In this document: in pieces, positions 18,206-27,673 of the stretch | Layout: each line of letters opens with the position of its first letter | Position numbering within the stretch: position 1 is the stretch's first letter | NCBI GenBank assembly: GCA_003551495.1 | Contig: PUMT01000175.1 | Location: 1 to 33,586, forward strand | Source of the DNA: Bacteroidota bacterium | GTDB lineage: Bacteria > Bacteroidota > Bacteroidia > Bacteroidales > PUMT01 | DNA: 33,586 nucleotides | Direction of reading: 5' to 3' | Program-made: the position numbers and the translations under genes | Notes under the pieces: model-generated | Told to the model about the DNA's origin: nothing | Seen by the model: the letters and a program-made list of their open reading frames with translations, nothing else | The model's database searches: none

Positions 18206-21200
18206 ATGGTAAAGTTTCCTGAATATAAAAAATTGGATCTGGCATCAGTAAATCGTGAAGTCCTGGAAAAATGGAACAGTGAAAAAACTTTTGAAAAAAG
18301 CCTTACATCCCGTAAAGAGAATAAAAATTTCGTTTTTTATGAAGGCCCTCCGTCGGCAAACGGCATTCCAGGTATTCACCACGTAATGTCCCGGGCTATA
18401 AAGGATCTGTTTTGCCGCTACAAAACACTGAAAGGTTTTTATGTCGAAAGAAAAGCCGGATGGGACACTCATGGTTTGCCCGTTGAGCTGAGTGTTGAGG
18501 AAAGTATGGGAATTACGAAAGAGGATATCGGCAAAACAATTTCTGTAGAGGAGTTCAATAACGCCTGCCGCAGGGAAGTAATGAAATATACCGATGTGTG
18601 GGAGGAGCTGACCCAGAAAATGGGTTTCTGGCTTGATATGGACAACCCTTATATAACTTATGATAACAGGTATGTTGAAACTTTGTGGCACCTGCAGAAA
18701 ATGCTTTTTGAAAAGGGTTACCTGTACAAGGGATACTCCATTCAGCCCTATTCACCTGCAGCCGGAACCGGTTTGAGCACCCATGAGCTGAACCAGCCGG
18801 GATGCTACCGTGATGTCAAGGATACTACGGTTGTAGCACAGTTCAAAGTGGTAAGGAATGAGCAGTCTGAAAAATTTTTCAGTGATATTTCAACAGACAT
18901 GTTTCTGCTTGCCTGGACAACAACTCCATGGACACTTCCTTCCAACACTGCACTGGTGACAGGAGAGAACATCAGATATGTAAAAGTTCTAACATTCAAC
19001 CAGTACACCGGAATTCCGGTTACAGTTGTTCTGGCAAAAGACCGGATAAACGAATATTTCCCGGGAAGCAATGTTGATCTGGATTTTGATAATTACAAAC
19101 CGGGTGATAAAAAAGTGCCTTTCAAAATTATCGGGGAATTCAGCGGCAAAGATCTTGAGGGATTAAGTTACGAACAGTTGATGCCGCTTTCAAAACCTGA
19201 TAACGGGAAAGCTTTTATTGTTATAACAGACAATTTCGTAACTACCGATGAAGGTACAGGAATCGTTCACATAGCACCAAGCTTTGGCGCAGACGACTTC
19301 CGGATAGGGAAAGCACATGGTATCGGATCACTGACGCTGGTGGACAAAAAAGGCAAATTTACAGATGATGCCGGATGGCTTGCAGGCAAGTATGTAAAAA
19401 ATGAATACACCGAAACCCTTTCCGAAGAAGATACCACAACTGACACGGAGATTGCAGTCCGCCTCAAAAAAGAGAATAAGGCTTTCAAAGTGGAAAAATA
19501 TGTTCACTCTTATCCCCACTGCTGGCGTACAGACAAACCAATACTTTACTATCCGCTTGACTCATGGTTCATAAAGACCACCGCAGCAAAGGAAAAACTT
19601 ATAGAGCTGAACAATACCATTAACTGGAAACCCGAATCAACCGGTACCGGACGATTTGGAAAATGGCTTGAGAACCTGCAGGACTGGAACCTGTCACGAT
19701 CCAGGTCCTGGGGTACTCCACTGCCGATCTGGGTAAGCGAAGACCGGAGTGAAATGAAATGCATTGGTTCCGTGGCAGAGCTTAAAAAAGAAATTGGAAA
19801 AGCGGTAGATGCCGGTTTCATGGATGAAAATCCATTGTCAGGGTTCCGGGAAGATGATTTTTCAGATGAAAACTACAACCTTTTCGACCTTCACCGTCCT
19901 TATGTTGACTCTGTTGTTCTTGTTTCACCATCAGGTAAAAAGATGTTCCGCGAACCAGACCTGATTGATGTTTGGTTCGATTCAGGTGCCATGCCTTATG
20001 CACAATTTCACTATCCATTTGAGAACATGGATAAATTCAGGGAGAATTTCCCCGCAGATTTTATAGCTGAAGGAGTTGACCAGACCCGGGGATGGTTTTT
20101 TACATTGCATGTTATAGCCTGCATATTGTTTGACAATGTTGCTTTCAGAAATATTGTATCAAACGGCCTTGTGCTGGACAAAGCGGGGAACAAAATGTCC
20201 AAAAGGCTTGGCAATGCTGTAGATCCTTTCGAGGTAATCGAAAAATACGGAGCCGACCCGCTTCGCTGGTATATGATAACCAATGCACAGCCATGGGATA
20301 ATCTGAAATTTGATGAAAACGGCGTTGATGAAGTTAAACGGAAATTTTTTGGAACACTGTACAATACCTACTCATTTTTTGCACTTTATGCCAATATTGA
20401 CGGCTTTTCCAACAGTGAAGAAACGGTTCCGGTGAAACAAAGACCTGAAATTGACCGCTGGATCATATCCCTGCTTAATTCCATGATAAAAGATGTAGAA
20501 GAAGCCTATGAGAATTATGACCCTACAAAAGCAGGAAGGATCATTCAGCACTTTACTATTGAGCATCTCAGCAACTGGTATGTGAGACTTAACAGAAAGC
20601 GTTTCTGGGGCGGAGAAAAAAATGAAAACAAGCTGGCTGCATATCAGACCCTATATGAATGTCTTGAAAAAATAACTCTTTTGGCATCCCCCATCTCTCC
20701 CTTTTATTCTGATAAACTATATTGTGACCTTGCGGGGGCTTCAGACAGGGACAATCCGGGATCCGTTCATCTTGCAGGTTTCCCCGAATACAATGAGGAA
20801 TATATAGACGGGAAACTGGAAGAGAGAATGGACCTTGCGCAGCGTATTTGCTCAATAGTGCTTAGCCTCAGGAGAAAAGTAGGTATTAAGGTACGACAGC
20901 CTTTAGAGAAAATAATGATCCCTGTTCTTGACCCAAAACTCAAGCCGGCTGTGGAGGCAGTAAAACAGCTTATACTCACGGAAATAAATGTTAAAGGAAT
21001 TGAATTTATTTCAGACACATCAGATGTTGTTGTTAAAAAAATCAAACCATATTTCAAATCACTTGGTCCAAAATACGGACCTCTTATGAAAGAGATTAAC
21101 AGGATTTTAAGTAATTTTTCGCAGAAAGATATTATAGAACTTGAAAGAAGTGGTTTTTCCGAAATTATTACTTCTGATGGACAAAGCATAAAGCTTACTA

Positions 21201-21565
21201 TTGAAGATGTTGAGATTTTTTCAGAAGATATTCCGGGATGGCTGGTTGCAGGCGATGGTAAACTGACAGTTGCGCTGGATGTAACCGTTACCGAAGAGCT
21301 TAAACTTGAAGGGATTGCGCGGGAATTCATCAACCGGATACAAAATCTCAGAAAAGAAAGTGGCCTGGATGTTGTAGATAAAATATCCATTTTTATTCAA
21401 AAACATGATGCAATTAACAAAGCTGTTGAAAAGCATAAAAATTATATTGTTACCCAAACCCTTGCAGGTAGTATAGATCTTGTTGACAACCTGCTGAACA
21501 ACAACGCAAAGCTTGTGAAGATAGATGATGAAGTTGAAACCTATATAAAAATTGAAAAACGTTAA
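18206..21565 (+). CDS. ileS: Isoleucyl-tRNA synthetase
   Basis: PPSANGIPGIHHVMSRAIKD (HIGH-like), AWTTTPWTLPSN, GWFFTLHVI, KMSKRLGN (KMSKS-like). ATG at 18206 (MVKFPEYKKLD) preferred. Confidence 0.97.
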   Translation: MVKFPEYKKLDLASVNREVLEKWNSEKTFEKSLTSRKENKNFVFYEGPPSANGIPGIHHVMSRAIKDLFCRYKTLKGFYVERKAGWDTHGLPVELSVEESMGITKEDIGKTISVEEFNNACRREVMKYTDVWEELTQKMGFWLDMDNPYITYDNRYVETLWHLQKMLFEKGYLYKGYSIQPYSPAAGTGLSTHELNQPGCYRDVKDTTVVAQFKVVRNEQSEKFFSDISTDMFLLAWTTTPWTLPSNTALVTGENIRYVKVLTFNQYTGIPVTVVLAKDRINEYFPGSNVDLDFDNYKPGDKKVPFKIIGEFSGKDLEGLSYEQLMPLSKPDNGKAFIVITDNFVTTDEGTGIVHIAPSFGADDFRIGKAHGIGSLTLVDKKGKFTDDAGWLAGKYVKNEYTETLSEEDTTTDTEIAVRLKKENKAFKVEKYVHSYPHCWRTDKPILYYPLDSWFIKTTAAKEKLIELNNTINWKPESTGTGRFGKWLENLQDWNLSRSRSWGTPLPIWVSEDRSEMKCIGSVAELKKEIGKAVDAGFMDENPLSGFREDDFSDENYNLFDLHRPYVDSVVLVSPSGKKMFREPDLIDVWFDSGAMPYAQFHYPFENMDKFRENFPADFIAEGVDQTRGWFFTLHVIACILFDNVAFRNIVSNGLVLDKAGNKMSKRLGNAVDPFEVIEKYGADPLRWYMITNAQPWDNLKFDENGVDEVKRKFFGTLYNTYSFFALYANIDGFSNSEETVPVKQRPEIDRWIISLLNSMIKDVEEAYENYDPTKAGRIIQHFTIEHLSNWYVRLNRKRFWGGEKNENKLAAYQTLYECLEKITLLASPISPFYSDKLYCDLAGASDRDNPGSVHLAGFPEYNEEYIDGKLEERMDLAQRICSIVLSLRRKVGIKVRQPLEKIMIPVLDPKLKPAVEAVKQLILTEINVKGIEFISDTSDVVVKKIKPYFKSLGPKYGPLMKEINRILSNFSQKDIIELERSGFSEIITSDGQSIKLTIEDVEIFSEDIPGWLVAGDGKLTVALDVTVTEELKLEGIAREFINRIQNLRKESGLDVVDKISIFIQKHDAINKAVEKHKNYIVTQTLAGSIDLVDNLLNNNAKLVKIDDEVETYIKIEKR

Positions 21566-21584
21566 TTGCAGATTGATTAAAGTG

Positions 21585-21613
21585 TTGCAAATAATAAAAT
21601 TTTCTTACTTTTG
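21585..21613 (+). promoter_or_regulatory. Bacteroidetes-type promoter for the DksA/TraR-like gene
   Basis: TTG (21585-21587), 18-nt spacer, TACTTTTG (21606-21613). Confidence 0.6.
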
Positions 21614-21637
21614 TGAAAATTTCTAAACCTGTCAAAG

Positions 21638-22030
21638 ATGGAAGATAACCAGAAAACTGAGAAAACGAGGTATTCGGATAAAGAGCTGGAGGAGTTCAGG
21701 GAAATCATCCTGAAAAAGCTTGAAAAAGCAAAAAAGGATTATGAACTGCTGAAAAGCACTATAACGCAGGGTGACAGCAACGATATACAGGATACATCTC
21801 CAACCTTCAAGGTTTTGGAGGAGGGAGCTTCCACCCTGTCAAAGGAAGAAGCAGGCAATCTTGCCCAAAGACAGTTAAAGTTCATTCAGCATCTTCAGGC
21901 TGCACTAATTAGAATTGAGCATAAAACTTACGGCATTTGCCGTGAAACAGGCAAACTTATTTCAAAAGAGCGCCTTCGTGCAGTACCTCATGCTACACTG
22001 AGCATTGACGCAAAGCAAAAACAAAAATAA
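21638..22030 (+). CDS. DksA/TraR-like C4-type protein with degenerate zinc site
   Basis: Coiled-coil N-terminus; YGICRETGKLISKERLRAVPHATLSIDAK aligns to DksA/TraR C-terminus; only one Cys. Confidence 0.87.
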   Translation: MEDNQKTEKTRYSDKELEEFREIILKKLEKAKKDYELLKSTITQGDSNDIQDTSPTFKVLEEGASTLSKEEAGNLAQRQLKFIQHLQAALIRIEHKTYGICRETGKLISKERLRAVPHATLSIDAKQKQK

Positions 22031-22113
22031 CTTCTGTAGTCTTGCCACTGAAAAAAATTCAATGGCATAACCATAAAGTTCCCGGTTTGTTCCCCGGTTA
22101 TTTTAATAAAAAA

Positions 22114-22725
22114 ATGAAGCTGTCAATCGGACAAAAAACTCTTTTTCTCATACTGTTTGTGATTGCAGCAGATCAGGCACTTAAAATATGGGTCAAGACA
22201 AACATGATCCTTGGAGAAGAGATACCTGTTCTGGGCAACTGGTTCATAATCCACTTTACAGAAAATGTCGGCATGGCTTTCGGCCTGGAAATCGGAGGTG
22301 AATTCGGGAAATTAATTCTTAGCATTTTCAGGATAGTTGCAGTTATTGCAATAGGATGGTATATTTATTACCTGATGAGGAAAAATGCTCCTGCCGGACT
22401 GATCCTTTCACTTTCACTTATATTTTCAGGAGCACTCGGCAATATAATTGACAGTGCTTTTTATGGAATGATTTTCAATGAAAGCTATTACCAGACCGCT
22501 ACACTATTCCCGGAAGAAGGAGGATATGCCCCGTTCCTTCACGGAAGGGTTGTGGACATGTTATACTTTCCCGTATTAAGGGGATACTATCCGGAGTGGT
22601 TGCCTTTTGTTGGAGGTGAACATTTTATTTTTTTCAGGCCTGTATTCAACATTGCAGATGCTGCAATTACAACCGGTGTTGCAATTACCCTCATATTTTA
22701 CCGGGGATTTTTCCATAAGCATTAA
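22114..22725 (+). CDS. lspA: Lipoprotein signal peptidase (signal peptidase II)
   Basis: ADQALKIWVKTN, NVGMAFGL, GRVVDMLYFP and FNIADAAI catalytic Asp motifs; ATG at 22114 preferred. Confidence 0.94.
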   Translation: MKLSIGQKTLFLILFVIAADQALKIWVKTNMILGEEIPVLGNWFIIHFTENVGMAFGLEIGGEFGKLILSIFRIVAVIAIGWYIYYLMRKNAPAGLILSLSLIFSGALGNIIDSAFYGMIFNESYYQTATLFPEEGGYAPFLHGRVVDMLYFPVLRGYYPEWLPFVGGEHFIFFRPVFNIADAAITTGVAITLIFYRGFFHKH

Positions 22726-22735
22726 AGATGCTTTT
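22717..22735 (+). terminator. Candidate intrinsic terminator overlapping the lspA stop
   Basis: AAGCAT-TAAAG-ATGCTT followed by TT; stop codon TAA (22723-22725) lies in the loop. Confidence 0.45.
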
Positions 22736-22753
22736 CCATCCCCTCCCTAAAGT

Positions 22754-22987
22754 TTATTCAGTCCTTAAATTTTCTGCAGGTATCTTTTTCCTTGCCATTA
22801 TGAAAAAGAAGTATTCAACGGCAGCCAGGAATAAAAGAGCATATCCCATTAGCTCTGTACCTTCTTCTGCCGCATTTTTGACCCATCGGTACTGATCCAC
22901 CAGAACATCCACTTCCAGAATATTTTCCCATATTATTTTGCGTCCGAAAAGGAGGGAAAATTCCCCTACCCGGTAATTATTTGAGCA
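22754..22987 (-). pseudogene. Open frame without ATG, possible 5'-truncated membrane protein gene
   Basis: Conceptual product CSNNYRVGEFSLLFGRKIIWENILEVDVLVDQYRWVKNAAEEGTELMGYALLFLAAVEYFFFIMARKKIPAENLRTE*. It starts immediately after and in frame with the DUF2905 stop. Protein-like composition; no ATG before MGYALL. Confidence 0.45.
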
Positions 22988-23215
22988 TTACTGAAAAAAT
23001 CTCCTGATAATATAAATTGCAACACTTAAAACAATGCTTAAAAGAATTGCTGTAGTTACCGGAAAGTAAAACCTGAAATTCTCTCTTTCAATGTATATGT
23101 CTCCGGGAAGCCTGCCCAAAAAATTGCCCCTTCCTGAAAAGAATGAAACAGCAATTCCTGCAATTATAAGCAATATACCTGTTATTACAAGTATTTTCCC
23201 CAGATGGTTAAGCAT
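22988..23215 (-). CDS. DUF2905-family small membrane protein
   Basis: LGKILVITGILLIIAGIAVSFFSGRGNFLGRLPGDIYIERENFRFYFPVTTAILLSIVLSV; GRLPGDIYIE is typical. Confidence 0.88.
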   Translation of the reverse strand: MLNHLGKILVITGILLIIAGIAVSFFSGRGNFLGRLPGDIYIERENFRFYFPVTTAILLSIVLSVAIYIIRRFFQ

Positions 23216-23230
23216 ATATACCTCTTTTGG

Positions 23231-23941
23231 TCATTGATAATAAACCGGGTATTTCCTAATTTCATTTGCAAGTCCCCTGGCATTCCCTGAAACAATTTGC
23301 AAAAGATCCCAGAACTGTCTGCCATGGTTTTTATGGACAGTGTGAACAAGTTCATGAAGAATTACATAATCGATCAGGTGATAAGGCAACTTCATCAAGT
23401 GAATGCTTAGATTTATATTATTGGCTGCAGAACAGCTTCCCCACCTTGTCCTGCTGTCCCTTAGTGTTAGCCTCCCATACTTAAAACCATGAATTTCTGC
23501 AAGGGAATTCAGGCGTTCTGGCAGGTATTCCCGGGCTTCTATCCTGAGTGCTGCAATCACCCCCTGTTTAACGGCTGTTTGAACCTTTACACCGGCTTTA
23601 TCGAGATGAGCCGGGTAGTAGATTTTTATTAAGCCGTTATCCAGGGAAACCTTAACATCTGATTTGTTATATTTTATGAACCTCAGCGAAAATCTCCGGG
23701 TCAGCTTATCTGTATCCGTGTCGTACACGACTTTGGCAGACGATATCTCATCAAGTTTTTTTATAATCCACTTATAATTTCTCTTAATAAAAATTTCACC
23801 CATCCTGTAAGTACAAAACGATGGGATGGTAACCCTTACCCTTCTGCCAGGCCTTACAGAAAGGGTTATTCTTTTGGCAGTTCTGGTTTTTACAAGGAGA
23901 ACTTCCCCTATTTCCGGATACTGTTTTGTTATGCTGGCCAT
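23231..23941 (-). CDS. YgjP-like (DUF45) M48-type metallopeptidase
   Basis: RDSRTRWGSCSAANNINLSIHLMKLPYHLIDYVILHELVHTVHKNHGRQFW; HELVH zinc motif; MASITKQ start preferred. Confidence 0.9.
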   Translation of the reverse strand: MASITKQYPEIGEVLLVKTRTAKRITLSVRPGRRVRVTIPSFCTYRMGEIFIKRNYKWIIKKLDEISSAKVVYDTDTDKLTRRFSLRFIKYNKSDVKVSLDNGLIKIYYPAHLDKAGVKVQTAVKQGVIAALRIEAREYLPERLNSLAEIHGFKYGRLTLRDSRTRWGSCSAANNINLSIHLMKLPYHLIDYVILHELVHTVHKNHGRQFWDLLQIVSGNARGLANEIRKYPVYYQ

Positions 23942-23999
23942 AAATGCAATATTAAAAAGTCTGACTGAGCGAGTCAAGTTCATCTGTTTTTTTTACCAA

Positions 24000-24013
24000 T
24001 AATTGTACAATTA
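24000..24013. promoter_or_regulatory. Perfect 14-bp palindrome, candidate operator
   Basis: TAATTGTACAATTA between the divergent metallopeptidase and tolC-like genes. Confidence 0.4.
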
Positions 24014-24076
24014 AAGTAACTAAATTATATTTGGAACATTTTTAACATTAATTAACCCTTATAATTCCCTACATTA

Positions 24077-24108
24077 TTGTTCATTGTAAATAATAAAAAC
24101 TATTTTTG
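24077..24108 (+). promoter_or_regulatory. Bacteroidetes-type promoter for the TolC-like gene
   Basis: TTG (24077-24079), 21-nt spacer, TATTTTTG (24101-24108). Confidence 0.65.
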
Positions 24109-24208
24109 GCAGATAAGTTTTGAACATAAAAAAACCAAATCAGTTGTTCTCATATAATCATTTTTCTACATCCGTCAATATACAGTATTAACATTCAACA
24201 AAAACAAT

Positions 24209-25558
24209 ATGAATAAGTTAGGTTTATTTATTTTCATTGCGGCAGTCCTATTCTATTCAGGCTCCCGGGTTAAATCACAGGAAAAATGGTCACTTGAACA
24301 GTGCATTCAATACGCCATGGAGAACAACCTGGCAATTAAACAGCAAAAACTTTCAGTTGAGCTGAGCGAAAATGCCTACACACAATCCAGGGCATCCAGA
24401 ATTCCAAGCCTGAATGCGGGAGCGAGTCCAAACCTTAACTACGGGCGCTCAATAGATCCCGTAACAAACCTCCCGGTCACAGACAACGTACAATCATTCA
24501 ACTATTCTGTCAGGAGCAGCGTTACCCTTTTCAACGGGTTCCAGATCCGTAACAGCATTGAACAAAACAGGCTTGACCTTATGGCAAGTCATAAAGATGT
24601 GGAAAAGATACAAAATGACGTTTCCCTTAATATTGCATCGGCATATTTACAGATCCTTTTTAATTATGAATTGCTTGAAATCGCAAAAAACCAGCTGGAG
24701 ATAACCCAACAGCAAGTTGAAAGGACCAGGGCTCTCGTTGAGGCAGGAAGTGTCCCTAAAGGCAGCCTTCTTGAGATTGAAGCACAGGCAGCATCGGAAA
24801 ACCTTCGTGTGGTAAACGCGGAAAACCAGCTTCAGATGTCATACCTGAACCTTACACAGTTGCTTGAGCTGGATCACTCCGAAGGTTTTGCAATAGAAAT
24901 ACCTGATTTTTCGGATGTTGCTATACATCAGCTTTATTATTCCATTGATGAAGTTTACAGGGAAGCACTGGAAATACAACCACATATAGAAAGCGCCCGC
25001 CTTGACCTTGAGATTGCAAATCGTGGACTGAATATTGCACGCGGCCGCAGGAGTCCGAGCCTCAGCCTGAGCAGCTCATACTCCAGTCACTACAGGAGAC
25101 TTGTTCGCGACGGGGATGTTTTTGGTGATCCTGACCCTTTTGTTGACCAGATTAAAGACAATCAAAGTTTTGCGTTTTCCCTTTCCCTTTCGATACCCAT
25201 TTTCAATTCACTGCAAACTCATACTTCAATCCAGAATGCAAAAGTAGGTATACTGAATTCCGAATATTCTTTACAGCAAACCAAGAACAGGCTCTTTAAC
25301 GACATTCAGCAGGCATACACCGATGCCTCAGCTTCTTATGAAAAATATCTTGCTACTGAAAAAGCCGTGCAATCAATGAGTGAAGCTTTTCGTTATACCG
25401 AAGAGCGTTTTGAAGTAGGGATGGTAAATGTTGTTGATTACAATCTTGCAAAGAATCAGCTTACAAGCGCACAGTCTGATTTGCTGACTGCAAAGTATGA
25501 ATACATTTTCACAACCAATGTGCTTGAGTTTTATCTGGGCAATCCGATCTCTTTTTAA
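24209..25558 (+). CDS. TolC-family outer-membrane efflux protein
   Basis: Signal peptide; WSLEQCIQYAMENNLAIKQ; two-fold repeat with coiled coils; ERFEVGMVNVVDYNLAKNQL. Confidence 0.93.
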   Translation: MNKLGLFIFIAAVLFYSGSRVKSQEKWSLEQCIQYAMENNLAIKQQKLSVELSENAYTQSRASRIPSLNAGASPNLNYGRSIDPVTNLPVTDNVQSFNYSVRSSVTLFNGFQIRNSIEQNRLDLMASHKDVEKIQNDVSLNIASAYLQILFNYELLEIAKNQLEITQQQVERTRALVEAGSVPKGSLLEIEAQAASENLRVVNAENQLQMSYLNLTQLLELDHSEGFAIEIPDFSDVAIHQLYYSIDEVYREALEIQPHIESARLDLEIANRGLNIARGRRSPSLSLSSSYSSHYRRLVRDGDVFGDPDPFVDQIKDNQSFAFSLSLSIPIFNSLQTHTSIQNAKVGILNSEYSLQQTKNRLFNDIQQAYTDASASYEKYLATEKAVQSMSEAFRYTEERFEVGMVNVVDYNLAKNQLTSAQSDLLTAKYEYIFTTNVLEFYLGNPISF

Positions 25559-25593
25559 AACAAAATAAATAACCACCAACTCCAGTAAATAAA

Positions 25594-26913
25594 ATGAAAC
25601 GTAAAAAAAATTATCTGAAACACTTTCTGATAGCAGCTATTGGTCTCATCATACTTGCTGTTGTTGGAAAACAAACCGGCTGGTTCGGGAAGGAGATGGT
25701 TGTTGACGTAACTACCGGCAAAGTAGAGTTGCGAACGATCACCGAGATAATAACCGCCAACGGAAGGATAAGACCGCAGACCGAAGTGAAGATTAGTCCC
25801 GATGTATCGGGTGAAATTGTAGAACTGAATGTAATGGAGGGAGATGAAGTGGAAGCCGGGCAACTGCTTTTGAAAATAAATCCTGATACCTATATATCAA
25901 TGCGTGACCGCGCAGAAGCTTCAGTCAACTCAGCCCGTGCAAATCTTGCCAATGCCAGGGCAAGGCTGGCGCAGGTTGAAGCTCAGTTTGAGCAGTCCGA
26001 AAGGAACTACCTCCGCAATCAGCAGCTGTGGGAAAGAGAAACAATTTCCAGGGCAGAATATGAGTCGGCCTTATCGTCTTATAAAGTTGCAAAAGCCGAA
26101 GTGGAAGCCGCAAGGCAAAACGTAGAGGCCGGAGAGCATTCAGTAAGAAGCGCTGTAGCTTCTTTAAGGGAGGCCGAGGATAACCTTCGAAAAACTACAA
26201 TTTATGCCCCTGTAAGCGGGACAATTTCCAAATTGAGCGTTGAAAAAGGTGAAAGGGTTGTGGGAACAGCACAGATGGCAGGTACAGAAATGATGCGCAT
26301 TGCAAATCTGAACCATATGGAAGTAATGGTGCAGGTAAATGAGAACGATATTGTAAGAGTCAAAAACAAAGATACTGCCTTTATTGATATTGATGCCTAT
26401 CCCAGGGAACGCTTCAGGGGAGTAGTTACTGAAATAGCCAATACCGCCAGGGAAACTGCATCGGCTGATCAGGTTACCAATTTCGACGTCAGGATCCTGA
26501 TCCTGCCCGAATCATATTTACATATTACCGAAAACAATCCAAATATGCGTTATCCCTTTTTGCCGGGGATGTCTGCCACAGTAGACATACAGACAAACAC
26601 CAGGTATGATGTGCCTTCCATTCCGATACAGGCAGTAACAACCAGGGCAGATAACTCAGGAGAAGAGGGAGAATCTGAAGAGCCGGGGACACAGGATGAT
26701 ACTTTACGGGAGGTTGTTTTCAAAATAGCTGACAACAACAGTGTCAAAATTCAAAAAGTGTTAACAGGTATTCAGGACAATATGTATATTGAGGTTATTT
26801 CCGGACTTTCTCCCGGTGATATGGTAGTTACTGCCCCCTATAATGCTATTGCCAGAATTTTGAATGACGGATCCCTCATTTCAATAGTTAACAGGGATCA
26901 GCTCTACAACTGA
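25594..26913 (+). CDS. Efflux periplasmic adaptor (HlyD/MFP family)
   Basis: N-terminal TM; VSGEIVELNVMEGDEVEAGQLLLKINP lipoyl half-motif; long coiled coil; APVSGTISKLSVEKGERVVG. Confidence 0.93.
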   Translation: MKRKKNYLKHFLIAAIGLIILAVVGKQTGWFGKEMVVDVTTGKVELRTITEIITANGRIRPQTEVKISPDVSGEIVELNVMEGDEVEAGQLLLKINPDTYISMRDRAEASVNSARANLANARARLAQVEAQFEQSERNYLRNQQLWERETISRAEYESALSSYKVAKAEVEAARQNVEAGEHSVRSAVASLREAEDNLRKTTIYAPVSGTISKLSVEKGERVVGTAQMAGTEMMRIANLNHMEVMVQVNENDIVRVKNKDTAFIDIDAYPRERFRGVVTEIANTARETASADQVTNFDVRILILPESYLHITENNPNMRYPFLPGMSATVDIQTNTRYDVPSIPIQAVTTRADNSGEEGESEEPGTQDDTLREVVFKIADNNSVKIQKVLTGIQDNMYIEVISGLSPGDMVVTAPYNAIARILNDGSLISIVNRDQLYN

Positions 26914-26925
26914 GTGTTTTAAAAT

Positions 26926-27630
26926 ATGGGATTAATTCTCAACATTGAAACGGCAACAGGGATATGTTCAGCAGCAATTGCCGATAACGGAAAAACTATA
27001 GCCTTCAGGGAGGCGGTTGAAGATAAATCACATGCGGCTGTTCTTGCAGTTTTTATAGATGAGCTGCTGAATGAAACAGGGATCAATGCATCCGGACTTG
27101 ATGCAGTTGCTGTGAGTAAAGGTCCGGGATCCTACACCGGTTTAAGGATCGGAGTTTCAACGGCCAAAGGAATATGCTATGCAAACGGGAAGCCCCTGAT
27201 TGCAGTCGACACCCTTCAGTCAATGGTATGGGGAATGGCCAACATTTGTCTTCCGGAAATGCCTGAACACAGGTATGCATATTTATGCCCCATGATAGAT
27301 GCAAGGAGAATGGAGGTTTATGCTGCACTTTATAAATACAGCGGGGAAAGAGTAATTGCCACACACGCTCAAATAATCACTGCAGAAAGTTACGGTGATT
27401 TTCTGGAAAAGGGGAGGGTATTATTTTTCGGTAACGGTGCAGAAAAATGCAAAAATATCATCAAATCACCTAATGCACTCTTTGCAGATAAAATCGCAAC
27501 ATCTGCAAGATTTATGGAAGAGCTTTCTGAAAACAGATTCCGCCTTGGAAAAACTGAAGACTTAGTTTATTTCGAACCCTTTTATCTGAAGGACTTTATA
27601 GCTACCACCCCAAAGAAAAATATCCGTTGA
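26926..27630 (+). CDS. tsaB: tRNA threonylcarbamoyladenosine biosynthesis protein TsaB
   Basis: ILNIETATGICSAAI; AVSKGPGSYTGLRIGVSTAKGICYA; MIDARRMEVYAALY. Confidence 0.95.
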   Translation: MGLILNIETATGICSAAIADNGKTIAFREAVEDKSHAAVLAVFIDELLNETGINASGLDAVAVSKGPGSYTGLRIGVSTAKGICYANGKPLIAVDTLQSMVWGMANICLPEMPEHRYAYLCPMIDARRMEVYAALYKYSGERVIATHAQIITAESYGDFLEKGRVLFFGNGAEKCKNIIKSPNALFADKIATSARFMEELSENRFRLGKTEDLVYFEPFYLKDFIATTPKKNIR

Positions 27631-27673
27631 AAAAATTAGGTACAGTTTTTGATTCAGTGTTTAAAAAAACAAT

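Noticed and set aside
20767-21390. 207-aa minus-strand ORF inside ileS
   Set aside because: Antisense to a strongly conserved synthetase gene; Ser/Ile-rich translation typical of a shadow ORF.
22114-22725. Insertion-like segment in LspA (FYGMIFNESYYQTATLFPEEGGYAPFLHGRVVDMLYFPVLRGYYPEWLPFVGGEHFIFF)
   Set aside because: A longer periplasmic loop is, as far as I recall, usual for Bacteroidetes LspA; catalytic Asp motifs are intact.
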